Positions 35,163-44,604 of a stretch of DNA of 64,000 nt are shown in pieces. Where the stretch lies: positions 1,116,001 through 1,180,000 of the forward strand of contig NZ_JAKRGF010000001.1 in assembly GCF_022347685.1 (NCBI RefSeq). The letters are read 5' to 3'. The first letter of the stretch is position 1. Every line of letters starts with the position of its first letter. Below the pieces are notes generated by a model. It had not been told where the DNA came from. It saw only the letters and a list, made by a program, of their open reading frames with translations, and did not search any database. The DNA is from Thalassobius sp. Cn5-15. Lineage in GTDB: Bacteria; Pseudomonadota; Alphaproteobacteria; Rhodobacterales; Rhodobacteraceae. A program made the translations under genes and the position numbers.

Positions 35163-37189
35163 TGGCGCCATCCGATTGGATTGGTTTTCAACCCGCCGGG
35201 GCAACCCCCCGGCGGGTTGCTTATTTCAACGCAGGCTTTCTGCGCCAAAAACGCCTACGTCGCATTCTGGAACTGGCAGGCTACGACCTACGCCTGACCC
35301 GCCCCGATCAAGCCGAAACAGTCGCTGTGTGGGGGCATTCGCCCTATGCTAAACGGGGCGAGGCCGTGGCGGTCAAAACCGGCGCGGATCTGATTAGGGT
35401 AGAAGACGCCTTCCTGCGCTCCCTCCACCCTGGTCGAGCAGGAGAGCCGCCGCTGGGGCTGGTCGTTTGTAAACAGGCGATGCACTTTGACATCACCCAG
35501 CCAAACGATCTGGAACACATACTGAACACAGAACCGCTGGATGATGCGGGGCTGCTGACCCGTGCCCGTGACTGCATTGTGCGGATCAATGAAGCACGGT
35601 TGAGCAAATACGCCGCCTTTGATCCTGACGCGCCGTTGCCGGAGGCAGGCTATGTGCTGCTGGTCGATCAAACGCGCGGCGATGCGGCGATCAAACTGGG
35701 CCGTGCCAACCAACACAGCTTTGCCGAAATGCTTATACAGGCGCGTGAAGATCACCCCGCCGCCCGCATCGTCATCAAGACCCACCCCGAAACCCGCGCT
35801 GGCCATCGCAGCGGTCACTTCAGTGACACGGACCTGCCCGAAAACGTCACGCTTTATGACGGTGCCGCCAGCCCGCACGCACTGCTGGAAGGCGCAGTGG
35901 CGGTCTACACCGTCACCTCCGGTCTGGGGTTTGAGGCGATCATGGCCGGTCACCGGCCCAAGGTCTTTGGCCAGCCGTTTTATGCAGGCTGGGGGCTGAC
36001 CGACGACATATCTCCCCTCCCTCGCCGCAGCCGTAAGCTGACCCGCGCGCAGCTCTTTGCAGGTGCGATGATGCTCTACCCTATCTGGTATGATCCCTAC
36101 CGCGACCGGCTGTGTCAGCTGGAGGATGTGATCGACGCGCTCGAGGCACAGTCGCGTGCTTATGCCGCGGATGTGCATGGCTGGCAGGCCAGCGGCATGC
36201 GGCTGTGGAAACGCAAGCCGCTGAACGGTTTTTTCGGCCATGTGACGCCAATGCAGTTCACCAAAACACCGCAGGCCACGACGCGCAAACAGATGATCTG
36301 GGCGCGTGAGGCCGAACACCTGCAAACACCGCCCGAAGATCTGGTGCGGGTGGAGGATGGGTTTTTGCGCTCACGTGGCCTTGGCGCTGCGCTGGTGCCA
36401 CCCTTGTCATTGGTGACAGACCACAAAGGCATCTACTACGATCCCTCAGGCCCCAGCGATCTGGAGGATCTGATCAGATCCCGCGCAAACTTGCGCGAGG
36501 ACCAACGTGCCCGCGCCGACCGCCTACGCCGCGCGCTGATCAAAGCAGGGCTCAGCAAATACAACCTTGGCGCTGCGGCACCTGATCTGCCCTCAGGTCA
36601 CCGTATTCTGGTCCCGGGACAAGTGGAAGACGACGCCTCTATTCGCCTTGGCACGGATCGGGTGCAGACCAATCTGACCCTACTGGCCGCCGCGCGCCAG
36701 GCCAACCCGGAGGCCACCCTCCTCTATAAACCGCATCCTGATGTGGAGGCAGGCCTGCGCCCCGGTGCGCTGTCACAGGACGAAATCTCGCGCTATGCCG
36801 ATGCGATCATTGAAGGCGGCGATCCCGCAGCCCTGCTGTCTGAGGTACAAGAGGTTTGGACCATGACCTCTCTCCTCGGCTTTGAAGCATTGTTGCGCGG
36901 GGTCAAAGTCACCTGCCTCGGCACCCCGTTTTACGCAGGCTGGGGTCTGACAGTGGATCGCGGCGCTCCAGCGGAACGACGCGGTATCCTTGTGCCCCTA
37001 GAAGGGTTGATACACGCCACGCTGATTGATTACCCGCGCTACCGCGACCCAGTGACCGGCCTGGCCTGTCCGGCAGAGGTGGTGGTAGACCGCCTTGGCG
37101 CTGGTATCAGCCCGGCACCGCCAAGCCTGCGAATGGTGGCAAAACTACAGGGTCTGTTCAGTTCCTATGCACATCTGTGGCGGCGCTAA
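35162..37189 (+). CDS. kpsC: Capsule linker beta-Kdo transferase KpsC
   Basis: 675 residues from ATG 35162, overlapping the preceding stop. Two homologous glycosyltransferase halves are visible, with repeated blocks: VEDAFLRS and VEDGFLRSRG; ARLSKYAAF and AGLSKYNLG; DAAIKLGRAN and DASIRLGTDR; GQPFYAGWGL and GTPFYAGWGL. KpsC alternately adds beta-2,4 and beta-2,7 Kdo to the lipid started by KpsS. It ends 248 bases before the convergent ribD stop. Confidence 0.92.
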   Translation: MAPSDWIGFQPAGATPRRVAYFNAGFLRQKRLRRILELAGYDLRLTRPDQAETVAVWGHSPYAKRGEAVAVKTGADLIRVEDAFLRSLHPGRAGEPPLGLVVCKQAMHFDITQPNDLEHILNTEPLDDAGLLTRARDCIVRINEARLSKYAAFDPDAPLPEAGYVLLVDQTRGDAAIKLGRANQHSFAEMLIQAREDHPAARIVIKTHPETRAGHRSGHFSDTDLPENVTLYDGAASPHALLEGAVAVYTVTSGLGFEAIMAGHRPKVFGQPFYAGWGLTDDISPLPRRSRKLTRAQLFAGAMMLYPIWYDPYRDRLCQLEDVIDALEAQSRAYAADVHGWQASGMRLWKRKPLNGFFGHVTPMQFTKTPQATTRKQMIWAREAEHLQTPPEDLVRVEDGFLRSRGLGAALVPPLSLVTDHKGIYYDPSGPSDLEDLIRSRANLREDQRARADRLRRALIKAGLSKYNLGAAAPDLPSGHRILVPGQVEDDASIRLGTDRVQTNLTLLAAARQANPEATLLYKPHPDVEAGLRPGALSQDEISRYADAIIEGGDPAALLSEVQEVWTMTSLLGFEALLRGVKVTCLGTPFYAGWGLTVDRGAPAERRGILVPLEGLIHATLIDYPRYRDPVTGLACPAEVVVDRLGAGISPAPPSLRMVAKLQGLFSSYAHLWRR

Positions 37190-37437
37190 ACCCGCCCCGC
37201 GCAGCATACACCAGACGACCCAGGCAGGCTGTCCCCCGTCGGGCAGTCCAAAATAACCAGCACCAGCATCAGCTCCAATTCTCGATGAATTCGGCTGCAG
37301 ATGCGCCAGCCAGCGAACCTTCACACCGGATCACTGCGTCATCGGATAGTTTGCCGCCCCAGATGTGGGAACACGCGGCATCAAGGCGACCAATTGACCG
37401 TCGTTTATACGCTATACGTCAGACAGTAGAGCGTCGA

Positions 37438-38523
37438 TCAGCGACGGTGCCAGTGGTGCACCACGTCTTTTCCAACCTGACGCGTAGACATCAGGTCATA
37501 GCGCGGCGCGGCGCCCAGACGCTCCAGCCCCATCGCACCGATACCCGGCAGCCCCTCGGCGCCGATAGCCAATCCAGCGGTGTAACCAACCAGATCATCC
37601 ACCAGATCCCGCGTCAGAAGCGAAGCGGCCAGCGCCCCGCCGCCTTCGCAGAACACCCGCGTCAGCCCCCGTTCGCCAAGCGCCTGAAGGGCGGCCTGCG
37701 TGTCGATCTGGCCACGCGACAACGGGCAGCGGATCAGCTCCGCCCCCAGATCGCGCCAACTGCGTTCCAACACCGGTTCCAGATCGGGCCCGTGGCAAAT
37801 CCACACCGGCACATCGCAGGCAGTCATTGCCAGCTTGCCCGTTAGTGGCAGGTCCAAACGACGAGACAACACCACACGCACCGGCTGACGGCTTATGCCC
37901 ATATCCCGTACGGTCAGACTGGGATCATCAGTGCGCGCCGTGCCGCCCCCAACCATGACCGCGTCATGACTGGCGCGCATCGCGTGCACATGGCGACGTG
38001 CCTCTGGTCCGGTGATCCACTGGCTTTCGCCCGTCGCCGTGGCAATGCGCCCATCAAAGGAGTTTGCCAGCTTCAGCGTCAGCGCTGGACGCCCCTTCTC
38101 GACGCGGGCAAAGAACCCCGCCAAATCGCGTGCGGCTTCATCCGCCAGAACGCCCGTGGTGACCTCAATCCCCGCCGCGCGCAGCATGGCAAAGCCCTGA
38201 CCGGACACGCGCGGGTCGCTGTCGGTGATCGCAGCAACCACACGAGCGACGCCCGCGCCTATCAGCGCCTCGGCACAGGGGGGCGTTTTGCCGTAATGGG
38301 CACAGGGTTCTAGTGTGACATAAGCGGTGGCACCGCGCGCCGCGGCACCCGCCTGCGCCAGTGCCACAACTTCAGCATGCGGACGGCCTGTCGGTTGGGT
38401 CCAGCCACGTCCCACAATGCGACCCGCGTTCACAATCACACAGCCTACCGCAGGATTGGGCCAAGTATTGCCCTGCCCCCGCCGCCCCAGCGACAGGGCC
38501 AGCGCCATATAGCGATGATCCAT
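37438..38523 (-). CDS. ribD: Bifunctional diaminohydroxyphosphoribosylaminopyrimidine deaminase / reductase
   Basis: 361 residues from ATG 38523; the ATG at 38529 is too close to AGGTGG. The deaminase domain (about 1-145) has HAEVVAL and the zinc pair in TLEPCAHYGKTPPCAEAL. The reductase domain (about 148-361) starts PALTLKLANSFDGRIA and contains CEGGGALAASLL. It performs two middle steps of riboflavin synthesis. It is separated from its usual neighbour ribE by the kps block, and lies 48 bases after nrdR. Confidence 0.95.
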   Translation of the reverse strand: MDHRYMALALSLGRRGQGNTWPNPAVGCVIVNAGRIVGRGWTQPTGRPHAEVVALAQAGAAARGATAYVTLEPCAHYGKTPPCAEALIGAGVARVVAAITDSDPRVSGQGFAMLRAAGIEVTTGVLADEAARDLAGFFARVEKGRPALTLKLANSFDGRIATATGESQWITGPEARRHVHAMRASHDAVMVGGGTARTDDPSLTVRDMGISRQPVRVVLSRRLDLPLTGKLAMTACDVPVWICHGPDLEPVLERSWRDLGAELIRCPLSRGQIDTQAALQALGERGLTRVFCEGGGALAASLLTRDLVDDLVGYTAGLAIGAEGLPGIGAMGLERLGAAPRYDLMSTRQVGKDVVHHWHRR

Positions 38524-38571
38524 AGTCATGATCCACCTGATCGCACAGGCCGCACAAAGGCTGGCGCGCGC

Positions 38572-39042
38572 TTACTCTTCTTCGGGTGAGGTGTCCGGGC
38601 GCAGTTCGGACACAAACTTGTCAAAGTCATCTGCCGCCTGGAAATTCTTGTAAACACTGGCAAAGCGCACGTAGGCCACAGTGTCGATCCGCGCCAAGGC
38701 CTCCATTACGATCTCACCAATGGTCTGCGAGGGGATATCTGTATCGCCCATGCTTTCCAACCGGCGCACGATCCCAGAGATCATCTGATCAATACGATCG
38801 GGCTCAACTGGGCGTTTCTGCATCGAAATACGGATGGAGCGTTCCAGTTTCGGGCGGTCGAAATCTTCGCGGCGCCCATTGGATTTAATCACCACCAGAT
38901 CGCGCAACTGGACGCGTTCATATGTGGTAAAACGCCCGCCACAGGCAGGACAGAACCGGCGCCGACGGATCGCAACGTGATCCTCCGCCGGACGTGAATC
39001 TTTCACCTGAGTGTCGATATTCCCGCAAAACGGACAACGCAT
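38572..39042 (-). CDS. nrdR: Transcriptional repressor NrdR
   Basis: 156 residues from ATG 39042 ([18 protein letters not shown]), preceded by GAGGG about 7 bases away. A zinc ribbon (CPFC...CPAC) is followed by RRRRFCP-like DNA-binding residues ([20 protein letters not shown]) and an ATP-cone domain (about 48-140). It represses ribonucleotide reductase genes in response to ATP/dATP. It opens the nrdR-ribD transcript. Two DnaA-box-like sites lie just upstream. Confidence 0.95.
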   Translation of the reverse strand: MRCPFCGNIDTQVKDSRPAEDHVAIRRRRFCPACGGRFTTYERVQLRDLVVIKSNGRREDFDRPKLERSIRISMQKRPVEPDRIDQMISGIVRRLESMGDTDIPSQTIGEIVMEALARIDTVAYVRFASVYKNFQAADDFDKFVSELRPDTSPEEE

Positions 39043-39073
39043 GAAAGGCCCCTCTTTCGTCACACCGCCAAGT

Positions 39074-39101
39074 CTGGGGATAAGTTCCCCAGTTATCCAC
39101 A
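39074..39101. promoter_or_regulatory. DnaA-box-like sites and a palindrome upstream of nrdR
   Basis: A perfect consensus DnaA box TTATCCACA lies at 39093-39101 on the plus strand. A near-consensus TTATCCCCA lies at 39083-39075 on the minus strand. The same stretch holds a palindrome CTGGGGA-N5-TCCCCAG (39074-39092). The sites start 32 bases upstream of the nrdR ATG. DnaA control of nrdR is plausible but not shown. Confidence 0.45.
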
Positions 39102-39193
39102 GGCACTATAGGGCCGCCGCTAGGATTTGGGTAGGGGGTAATTGGACCCCCTACCTATTGTTGCGTCTTTCTGGTTGCTCTGGGACCACCAGA

Positions 39194-40414
39194 TCAATCA
39201 AGAAGGTTCGTTTCCACCACGGCTGTGCCGTGCAGGGTTTTGTGCACCGGACATTTGTCAGCAATCTTCAGGATATCAGCACGCTGCTGCTCTGTCAGAT
39301 CACCAGTCACATGAATATCGCGTCGGAACACATCCTCTTTGGCCGCTTTAGCGCCGTCACCTTCCATCGCCTCGATATGGCGTTTGTCATGGTAGACATC
39401 GACCGCCACGTGATCCAGCGGATACCCCTTATGGCGGGCGTACATCCGGATCGTCATCGTCGTGCAGGCACCGAGACCTGCAGACAGATACTGATAGGGC
39501 GTCGGCCCCAGATCAGCGCCGCCAACCGCGCGTGGTTCATCTGCCAGATAGGCATGGCGGCCGGCAATGTTGACGTCCTGAAGGAAACCTTTGGCGTCCG
39601 CTTCTGACACATGCACTGCGCCATCAGGCGCTGCTTTGGTTACCGGTTCTGCCGCCAGATCCACGTAACGTGCAACCCATGCCAAAATGGTATCGGCGGC
39701 ATATTCCGCATCGGCCTGACGCGTCACAAGGTGGTCGGCATCATCCAGCGTGACGAAGCTTTTGGGGTGTTTTGCAGCTGTAAAAATATCACCCGCGTTT
39801 TCGATCCCCACCACGTCATCCAGCGGCGCGTGCAACACCAGAAGCGCTTTGTTAAGATCTGCAATCGCTGGCTTCATCTCTTGCGCCGCGATATCGTCGA
39901 GGAAATGTTTACAAATGGTAAAGGGACGACCGGCCAGATCAACCTGTGCGCCACCCGCTTCCTCGATCTCTTTCACCTTGGCACCGAAATTATGAGCCAC
40001 ATGTGCCGGATCAAAAGGCGCACCGATGGTCGCGACCGCGCGGGCCGACGGGATCTTGCCCGCCGCCTTCAACACCGCAGCACCGCCTAGCGAATGGCCA
40101 ACCAACAACTGCGGCGCGGCGAACCGCTCCTCCAGCGCCTGTGCAGCCAGAATCAGATCGGCCACGTTGGTGGTGAAGTTGGTGTTGGCAAATTCACCCT
40201 CGGAATGCCCCAGACCGGTGAAGTCAAAGCGCAGCACGGCCATGCCACGCTGCGCCAGACGCTGGGCAATGCGGCGGGCGGCGGGGATGTCTTTGGAACA
40301 GGTGAAGCAATGGGCAAACAACGCGGTTGCGGTGATCTCTCCCTCAGGCAGGTCAAGACGCGCGGCCAATTGGCTGCCGTCGTGGCCGGTGAATGTGATC
40401 GCTTGGGTTTTCAT
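39194..40414 (-). CDS. Alpha/beta hydrolase fused to an OsmC-like domain
   Basis: 406 residues from ATG 40414, with AGGAGG 7 bases upstream. The hydrolase domain (about 1-250) has the nucleophile elbow GHSLGG. The OsmC/Ohr-like domain (about 270-406) has the two thiol cysteines in GLGACTTMTIRMYA and DKCPVHKTL. OsmC proteins reduce organic hydroperoxides with a thiol pair; the hydrolase partner may release hydroperoxide acyl groups. This fusion is known in many proteobacteria. It is a single gene, downstream of nothing obvious. Confidence 0.92.
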   Translation of the reverse strand: MKTQAITFTGHDGSQLAARLDLPEGEITATALFAHCFTCSKDIPAARRIAQRLAQRGMAVLRFDFTGLGHSEGEFANTNFTTNVADLILAAQALEERFAAPQLLVGHSLGGAAVLKAAGKIPSARAVATIGAPFDPAHVAHNFGAKVKEIEEAGGAQVDLAGRPFTICKHFLDDIAAQEMKPAIADLNKALLVLHAPLDDVVGIENAGDIFTAAKHPKSFVTLDDADHLVTRQADAEYAADTILAWVARYVDLAAEPVTKAAPDGAVHVSEADAKGFLQDVNIAGRHAYLADEPRAVGGADLGPTPYQYLSAGLGACTTMTIRMYARHKGYPLDHVAVDVYHDKRHIEAMEGDGAKAAKEDVFRRDIHVTGDLTEQQRADILKIADKCPVHKTLHGTAVVETNLLD

Positions 40415-40595
40415 GGACTGTCCTCCTGAGCCCGGGCAGCGTCTGCGCTGACCCCGGTGTGTCTTGTCCCCATCATGAAAGCGTTTCAGACGCGCAAACA
40501 ACCGCGCTCACAGAAACGTAATCAATCAGCGTGATTGCGTGATGAAGGTTACAGAAGGCATGCAAGTCCGATGCCGCCAATCACAGGGGGGCAGA

Positions 40596-41015
40596 TCAGC
40601 CGCCAAGATGCGCCAACACGCAGCGTTGATGCGGCGCGTTGCGATGTTCAAACAGGTAAATCCCCTGCCACGTCCCCAGACCCGGCGCGCCATCAACAAC
40701 CGGAATAGACAGGCTGACCGGCATCATCGCCGCCTTAATATGCGCAGGCATGTCATCGGGCCCCTCATAGGTGTGGGTCAGATAGGACATGTTGGGATCC
40801 GTGGTCGGCGGCACCAGACGCGCAAAGAAGTTGCGCAGATCCACCTGCACCTCTGGATCCGCATTTTCCTGAATGAGCAACGAACAGGAGGTGTGGCGCA
40901 CAAACAGCGTCAGCAGCCCACGAGCCACACCCTGCCCTGTCACCCAAACCTGCACATCATGTGTAAATTCATATAGGCCCTGCCCGCGGGTCGAGAGGTG
41001 AAATTCTGTCTGCAT
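40596..41015 (-). CDS. YjbQ/UPF0047 family protein
   Basis: 139 residues from ATG 41015 (MQTEFHLSTRGQGLY). The family signature HTSCSLLIQENAD and the C-terminal GTWQGIYLFEHRN are present, with conserved His and Glu suggesting a metal site. YjbQ proteins were reported to have weak thiamine-phosphate synthase activity, but the physiological role is unsettled. It lies 10 bases after the HlyU-like gene on the same strand, probably co-transcribed. Confidence 0.9.
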   Translation of the reverse strand: MQTEFHLSTRGQGLYEFTHDVQVWVTGQGVARGLLTLFVRHTSCSLLIQENADPEVQVDLRNFFARLVPPTTDPNMSYLTHTYEGPDDMPAHIKAAMMPVSLSIPVVDGAPGLGTWQGIYLFEHRNAPHQRCVLAHLGG

Positions 41016-41025
41016 TCCCGTCCCT

Positions 41026-41313
41026 TTAACGAAAAATGCCATCGCCCATCTGATCGATGAACTGCTTGGCCTTGTGCAGCGTGACCTCTTCGGCCTCTTC
41101 CAGCGATGCGATAGTATCGGCGCGGATCATCTGGTGGGTTTTCGCCTCGCCCTCGATGTCCTTGGCGATTGTGGCCGCAACACGGTAGCCGCCGCTGTCC
41201 TTCATTGGGGCAACCGTGATCTGAAAACCCTTGTGCTCATGCACATTCGCCTGAGGTTTGGCGCCTGCACTGTCGCCGGATACGCCACCGAAGAGTTTTG
41301 ACCAGAATGACAT
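41026..41313 (-). CDS. HlyU family protein
   Basis: 95 residues. The core HKGFQITVAPMKDSGGYRVA followed by ATIAKDIEGE and the C-terminal helix AEEVTLHKAKQFIDQMG match the PF10115 HlyU family of alphaproteobacteria. This group has no HTH and is distinct from the ArsR-type HlyU of Vibrio. Cytosolic; function unknown. The first gene of a two-gene unit with YjbQ. Confidence 0.8.
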   Translation of the reverse strand: MSFWSKLFGGVSGDSAGAKPQANVHEHKGFQITVAPMKDSGGYRVAATIAKDIEGEAKTHQMIRADTIASLEEAEEVTLHKAKQFIDQMGDGIFR

Positions 41314-41381
41314 AATGAGCCCCTTTACTGCTTTCCCGCACTCTGCGCGCGGGCGCGGTCAGGTGCAAGCACCATGGCACG

Positions 41382-41410
41382 AAAAAACGGGGTCAGCACC
41401 CTGACCCCGT
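41382..41410 (-). terminator. Strong intrinsic terminator
   Basis: A perfect 10-bp stem (41387-41396 with 41401-41410), a four-base loop and six Ts on the minus strand. It ends the transcript of the 80-residue secreted protein gene at 41453-41695 and separates it from the HlyU-YjbQ unit. Confidence 0.9.
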
Positions 41411-41452
41411 CTCCAATGTATAAGCGATCCCGAATTGGATCGTGGAATGATC

Positions 41453-41695
41453 TTACTTCACCAGACATATCGCGTAGGTCGACACCGAATTGGCCGGTGC
41501 AGAATTTTGACCCTCCACATCCGGCAAGAGGCACACCGCCCCATGCTGCGGTGTCACTGCAACCGCTGCTGCGACAGGCTGCGACAAAGCCAGCTCTGCG
41601 ATCGGCAAATCCGTCACCTGATCCCAGGCCGGTTCACCACCGTGATACGCAAAAGCAGCTGTCGGAAGAAGCATTAACAAGACGAGCACACGCAT
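41453..41695 (-). CDS. Small secreted protein, hypothetical
   Basis: 80 residues. The signal peptide MRVLVLLMLLPTAAFA ends in an AFA site, followed by YHGGEPAWDQVTDLPIAELA. Two cysteines (AVCLLP and YAICLV) could form one disulfide. A ribosome-binding site AAGGAGG lies just upstream of the ATG. A strong terminator follows, which supports a real gene. Not recognised; periplasmic by prediction. Confidence 0.65.
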   Translation of the reverse strand: MRVLVLLMLLPTAAFAYHGGEPAWDQVTDLPIAELALSQPVAAAVAVTPQHGAVCLLPDVEGQNSAPANSVSTYAICLVK

Positions 41696-41833
41696 GGCCC
41701 ACCTCCTTTCATACCTGCCTATTTAAGTAACAATAAGATGACGGAAACCCCTCCGCGCGAGGTTGTGAAAACTGGTCGCGTTTTCGTGAGTCGAACGCGG
41801 CGTCTCAGGTGTGACGAACTGGGGGCAACCCGA

Positions 41834-42331
41834 TCACTCAGACCAGGTTTGCGTTTCCAGCGAATAGACCTGACCTGCCGCCTCCTTCGCCTCGTAAAGC
41901 GATAGCGGATAGCCTGAGGTGGTGACGTGCCCAAGATCGCAGTGCAGTTCTGCAAGCACATTATCGCCTTGTTCCACGACAACGCCGCCGCTCATCTGTG
42001 CCTCGCCTTCGGCCATTCTGTCGAAACCGTAAGACACATGATAAGATGTTGCGCCGTTGGTGAAGGTGAAATCCTCCCAGATATAGCGTCCAATACCTGG
42101 CCAAGGCGTCATTTCGACATCTGCCACAGGGCGCGCCAGATGCAAATCGGGCAATTGCCCTGTCGCGCCAAAGGCATAAGTCGCGTGATCGCCGAGGAGG
42201 CAGGTTTGCAGATATTTCGTGCCATCTTGCAATGGGCAAGAAACCAGAGGTGTTGCGCCATCGGGACAGGCGTATGCGGGGATGGCGAGGGTGGCGCAGA
42301 GGAAAGCTGTGGGTTTAACAAATTTGCACAT
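41834..42331 (-). CDS. Secreted protein, hypothetical
   Basis: 165 residues. A signal peptide (MCKFVKPTAFLCATLAIPAYA) precedes a mature protein with four or five cysteines (ACPDG, VSCPL, QTCLLG, LHCDLG). The segments VEMTPWPGIGRYIWEDFTF and SYHVSYGFDRM suggest a small beta-rich domain. Periplasmic or extracellular by prediction. No family recognised. It reads leftward with no clear operon partner. Confidence 0.65.
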   Translation of the reverse strand: MCKFVKPTAFLCATLAIPAYACPDGATPLVSCPLQDGTKYLQTCLLGDHATYAFGATGQLPDLHLARPVADVEMTPWPGIGRYIWEDFTFTNGATSYHVSYGFDRMAEGEAQMSGGVVVEQGDNVLAELHCDLGHVTTSGYPLSLYEAKEAAGQVYSLETQTWSE

Positions 42332-42429
42332 TCACGAAATCGCATTCCAAAAATAAGTTATTTATCTAGCGCCGTTCCGAGGGGGCACAAATTCAAACGA
42401 CAAGTGCAGCATGATCTGCAGCATCTAAC

Positions 42430-42454
42430 AAAAACGCCCCCAAAATCGGGGGCG
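42430..42454 (-). terminator. Terminator of rpoD
   Basis: A 7-bp GC stem (42435-42441 with 42448-42454) with a six-base loop, followed by five Ts on the minus strand. It lies 10 bases past the rpoD stop. Confidence 0.9.
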
Positions 42455-42463
42455 TCTTTTAAA

Positions 42464-44455
42464 TCACTGATCCAAGAAACTGCGCAGTTTGCGCGAACGG
42501 CTGGGGTGCTTCAGCTTGCGCAGCGCTTTCGCCTCGATCTGACGGATCCGTTCACGGGTCACGCTGAACTGCTGGCCCACTTCTTCCAGCGTATGATCGG
42601 TGTTCATACCGATGCCGAAACGCATCCGCAGCACACGTTCCTCACGCGGGGTAAGCGATGCCAGAACGCGGGTGGTGGTTTCCTTCAGGTTTTCCTGAAT
42701 GGCGCTATCAAGCGGCAGCACGGCGTTCTTGTCTTCGATGAAATCGCCCAGCTGGCTGTCTTCTTCGTCACCAATCGGGGTTTCCAGCGAAATCGGTTCC
42801 TTGGCGATCTTCATCACCTTGCGAACCTTCTCAAGCGGCATCTGCAGCTTTTCTGCCAGTTCTTCCGGCGTCGGTTCGCGACCGATTTCGTGCAGCATCT
42901 GGCGACCGGTTCGCACCAGTTTGTTGATCGTTTCGATCATGTGAACCGGAATACGGATGGTCCGCGCCTGATCCGCGATAGACCGCGTGATCGCCTGACG
43001 GATCCACCATGTTGCGTAGGTCGAAAATTTGTACCCACGGCGGTATTCAAACTTGTCCACCGCCTTCATCAGGCCGATGTTGCCTTCCTGAATAAGGTCA
43101 AGGAACTGCAGACCACGGTTGGTGTATTTCTTGGCGATCGAGATCACGAGGCGCAGGTTTGCCTCGACCATCTCTTTCTTTGCCTGACGGGCTTCTTTCT
43201 CACCCTTTTGAACCTGTGCGACAATGCGGCGGAATTCAGGGATGTCCAGACCCACGTATTGACCGACCTGCGCCATGTCGTTGCGCAGACCTTCGACCTT
43301 GTCGGTGGAGCGTTCGATGAACGCCTGCCAGCCACGGCCCGGTTTTTCCGCCATGCGGTCCAGCCAAGTGGGGTCCAGTTCAGCGCCACGGTAGGCCTCG
43401 ATGAATTCACGACGGTTGATGCGGGCTTGGTCAGCCAGTTTCACCATCGAGCTGTCGATCGACATGATCCGACGGTTGATGCCGTAAAGCTGGTCGATCA
43501 ACGCCTCGATCCGGTTGTTGTGCAGGTGCAGGCCGTTCACCAGCTCCACAATCTCAGACCGCAATTTCTGATAACGCGCTTCATCTTCTTCAGAGAAGGA
43601 GCCATCTTCGTTCAGCGTGGCCGAGATACGGGCGTCCTGCATTTCCGATAGGATTTCAAAATCTTCGGCGATGTTGTTGAGGGTGTCGAGCACGCGCTGT
43701 TTCAGCGCCGCCTCCATCGCGGCCAGCGACATGTTGGCCTGTTCGTCCTCATCATCATCGTCGTCATCGTTGCGGATCGGGTTACCGTCCGCATCGTATT
43801 CCTGCTTTTCCTCTTTCTGCGCTGGCTGGGCAGCTGGGGCAGCGGTCACATTGGCAGGGCTGACCTCTTCATCTTCGTCGTCGTCCATCTGGTTGCCGAA
43901 AGTGGTCTCCAGATCGATAACGTCACGCAGCAGAATGTCTTCGGACAGAAGTTCGTCGCGCCAGATGGTGATCGCCTGGAAGGTCAGCGGGCTTTCGCAC
44001 AGGCCGAGGATCATCGTGTTGCGGCCGGCCTCAATCCGTTTCGCAATCGCGATCTCGCCCTCACGGCTGAGCAGCTCAACCGACCCCATTTCGCGCAGAT
44101 ACATGCGCACAGGGTCGTCAGTACGATCCAGTTTTTCCGAGGTGCCAGCGGCCAGGGCCACCTCACCCTTGTTGGACGACACATCAACCACGGCGGTGGT
44201 TTTCTGCTCTTCGTCTTCGGCCTCTTCATCCTCAATGATGTTGATGCCCATTTCCGAAAGCATCGACATCACATCTTCGATCTGTTCCGAGGACACCTGA
44301 TCCGGCGGCAGCACCTGGTTGAGCTGGTCATACGTGATGTAGCCGCGCTCGCGCGCCTCAGCGATCATACGTTTGACCGCGGTCTGGCTCATATCAAGAG
44401 AGACCTCCGCGTCCTGATCGTCGGGCTTACGGTCTTCGGTGTCTTTGGCAGCCAT
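42464..44455 (-). CDS. rpoD: RNA polymerase primary sigma factor (sigma-70)
   Basis: 663 residues. Region 1.1 is at the N-terminus, followed by an acidic spacer rich in Asp and Glu (for example [11 protein letters not shown]) between regions 1.2 and 2. Region 2 ([20 protein letters not shown] and [12 protein letters not shown]) and region 4.2 ([17 protein letters not shown]) are complete. It directs housekeeping transcription. It lies 149 bases downstream of dnaG on the same strand, the common dnaG-rpoD order. Terminated by a strong hairpin. Confidence 0.98.
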   Translation of the reverse strand: MAAKDTEDRKPDDQDAEVSLDMSQTAVKRMIAEARERGYITYDQLNQVLPPDQVSSEQIEDVMSMLSEMGINIIEDEEAEDEEQKTTAVVDVSSNKGEVALAAGTSEKLDRTDDPVRMYLREMGSVELLSREGEIAIAKRIEAGRNTMILGLCESPLTFQAITIWRDELLSEDILLRDVIDLETTFGNQMDDDEDEEVSPANVTAAPAAQPAQKEEKQEYDADGNPIRNDDDDDDEDEQANMSLAAMEAALKQRVLDTLNNIAEDFEILSEMQDARISATLNEDGSFSEEDEARYQKLRSEIVELVNGLHLHNNRIEALIDQLYGINRRIMSIDSSMVKLADQARINRREFIEAYRGAELDPTWLDRMAEKPGRGWQAFIERSTDKVEGLRNDMAQVGQYVGLDIPEFRRIVAQVQKGEKEARQAKKEMVEANLRLVISIAKKYTNRGLQFLDLIQEGNIGLMKAVDKFEYRRGYKFSTYATWWIRQAITRSIADQARTIRIPVHMIETINKLVRTGRQMLHEIGREPTPEELAEKLQMPLEKVRKVMKIAKEPISLETPIGDEEDSQLGDFIEDKNAVLPLDSAIQENLKETTTRVLASLTPREERVLRMRFGIGMNTDHTLEEVGQQFSVTRERIRQIEAKALRKLKHPSRSRKLRSFLDQ

Positions 44456-44604
44456 AAAACTCTCCTAGAGGCGGACGGGTCCGGATTGGGTCGAGGTCAG
44501 CGATTCGCTTAACTCGAATCAATAACGTGATTCCCAGATTCGGAAAGACGTTTACCCGCTTTTCTTTCGGTTTTCTTCACCAAATCGCTGCGAATCAGTC
44601 TGGG

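Noticed and set aside
41927-43651. 574-residue plus-strand open frame antisense to rpoD
   Set aside because: It lies mostly opposite the conserved sigma factor gene, and its residues mirror the codon bias of that strand. No family is matched.
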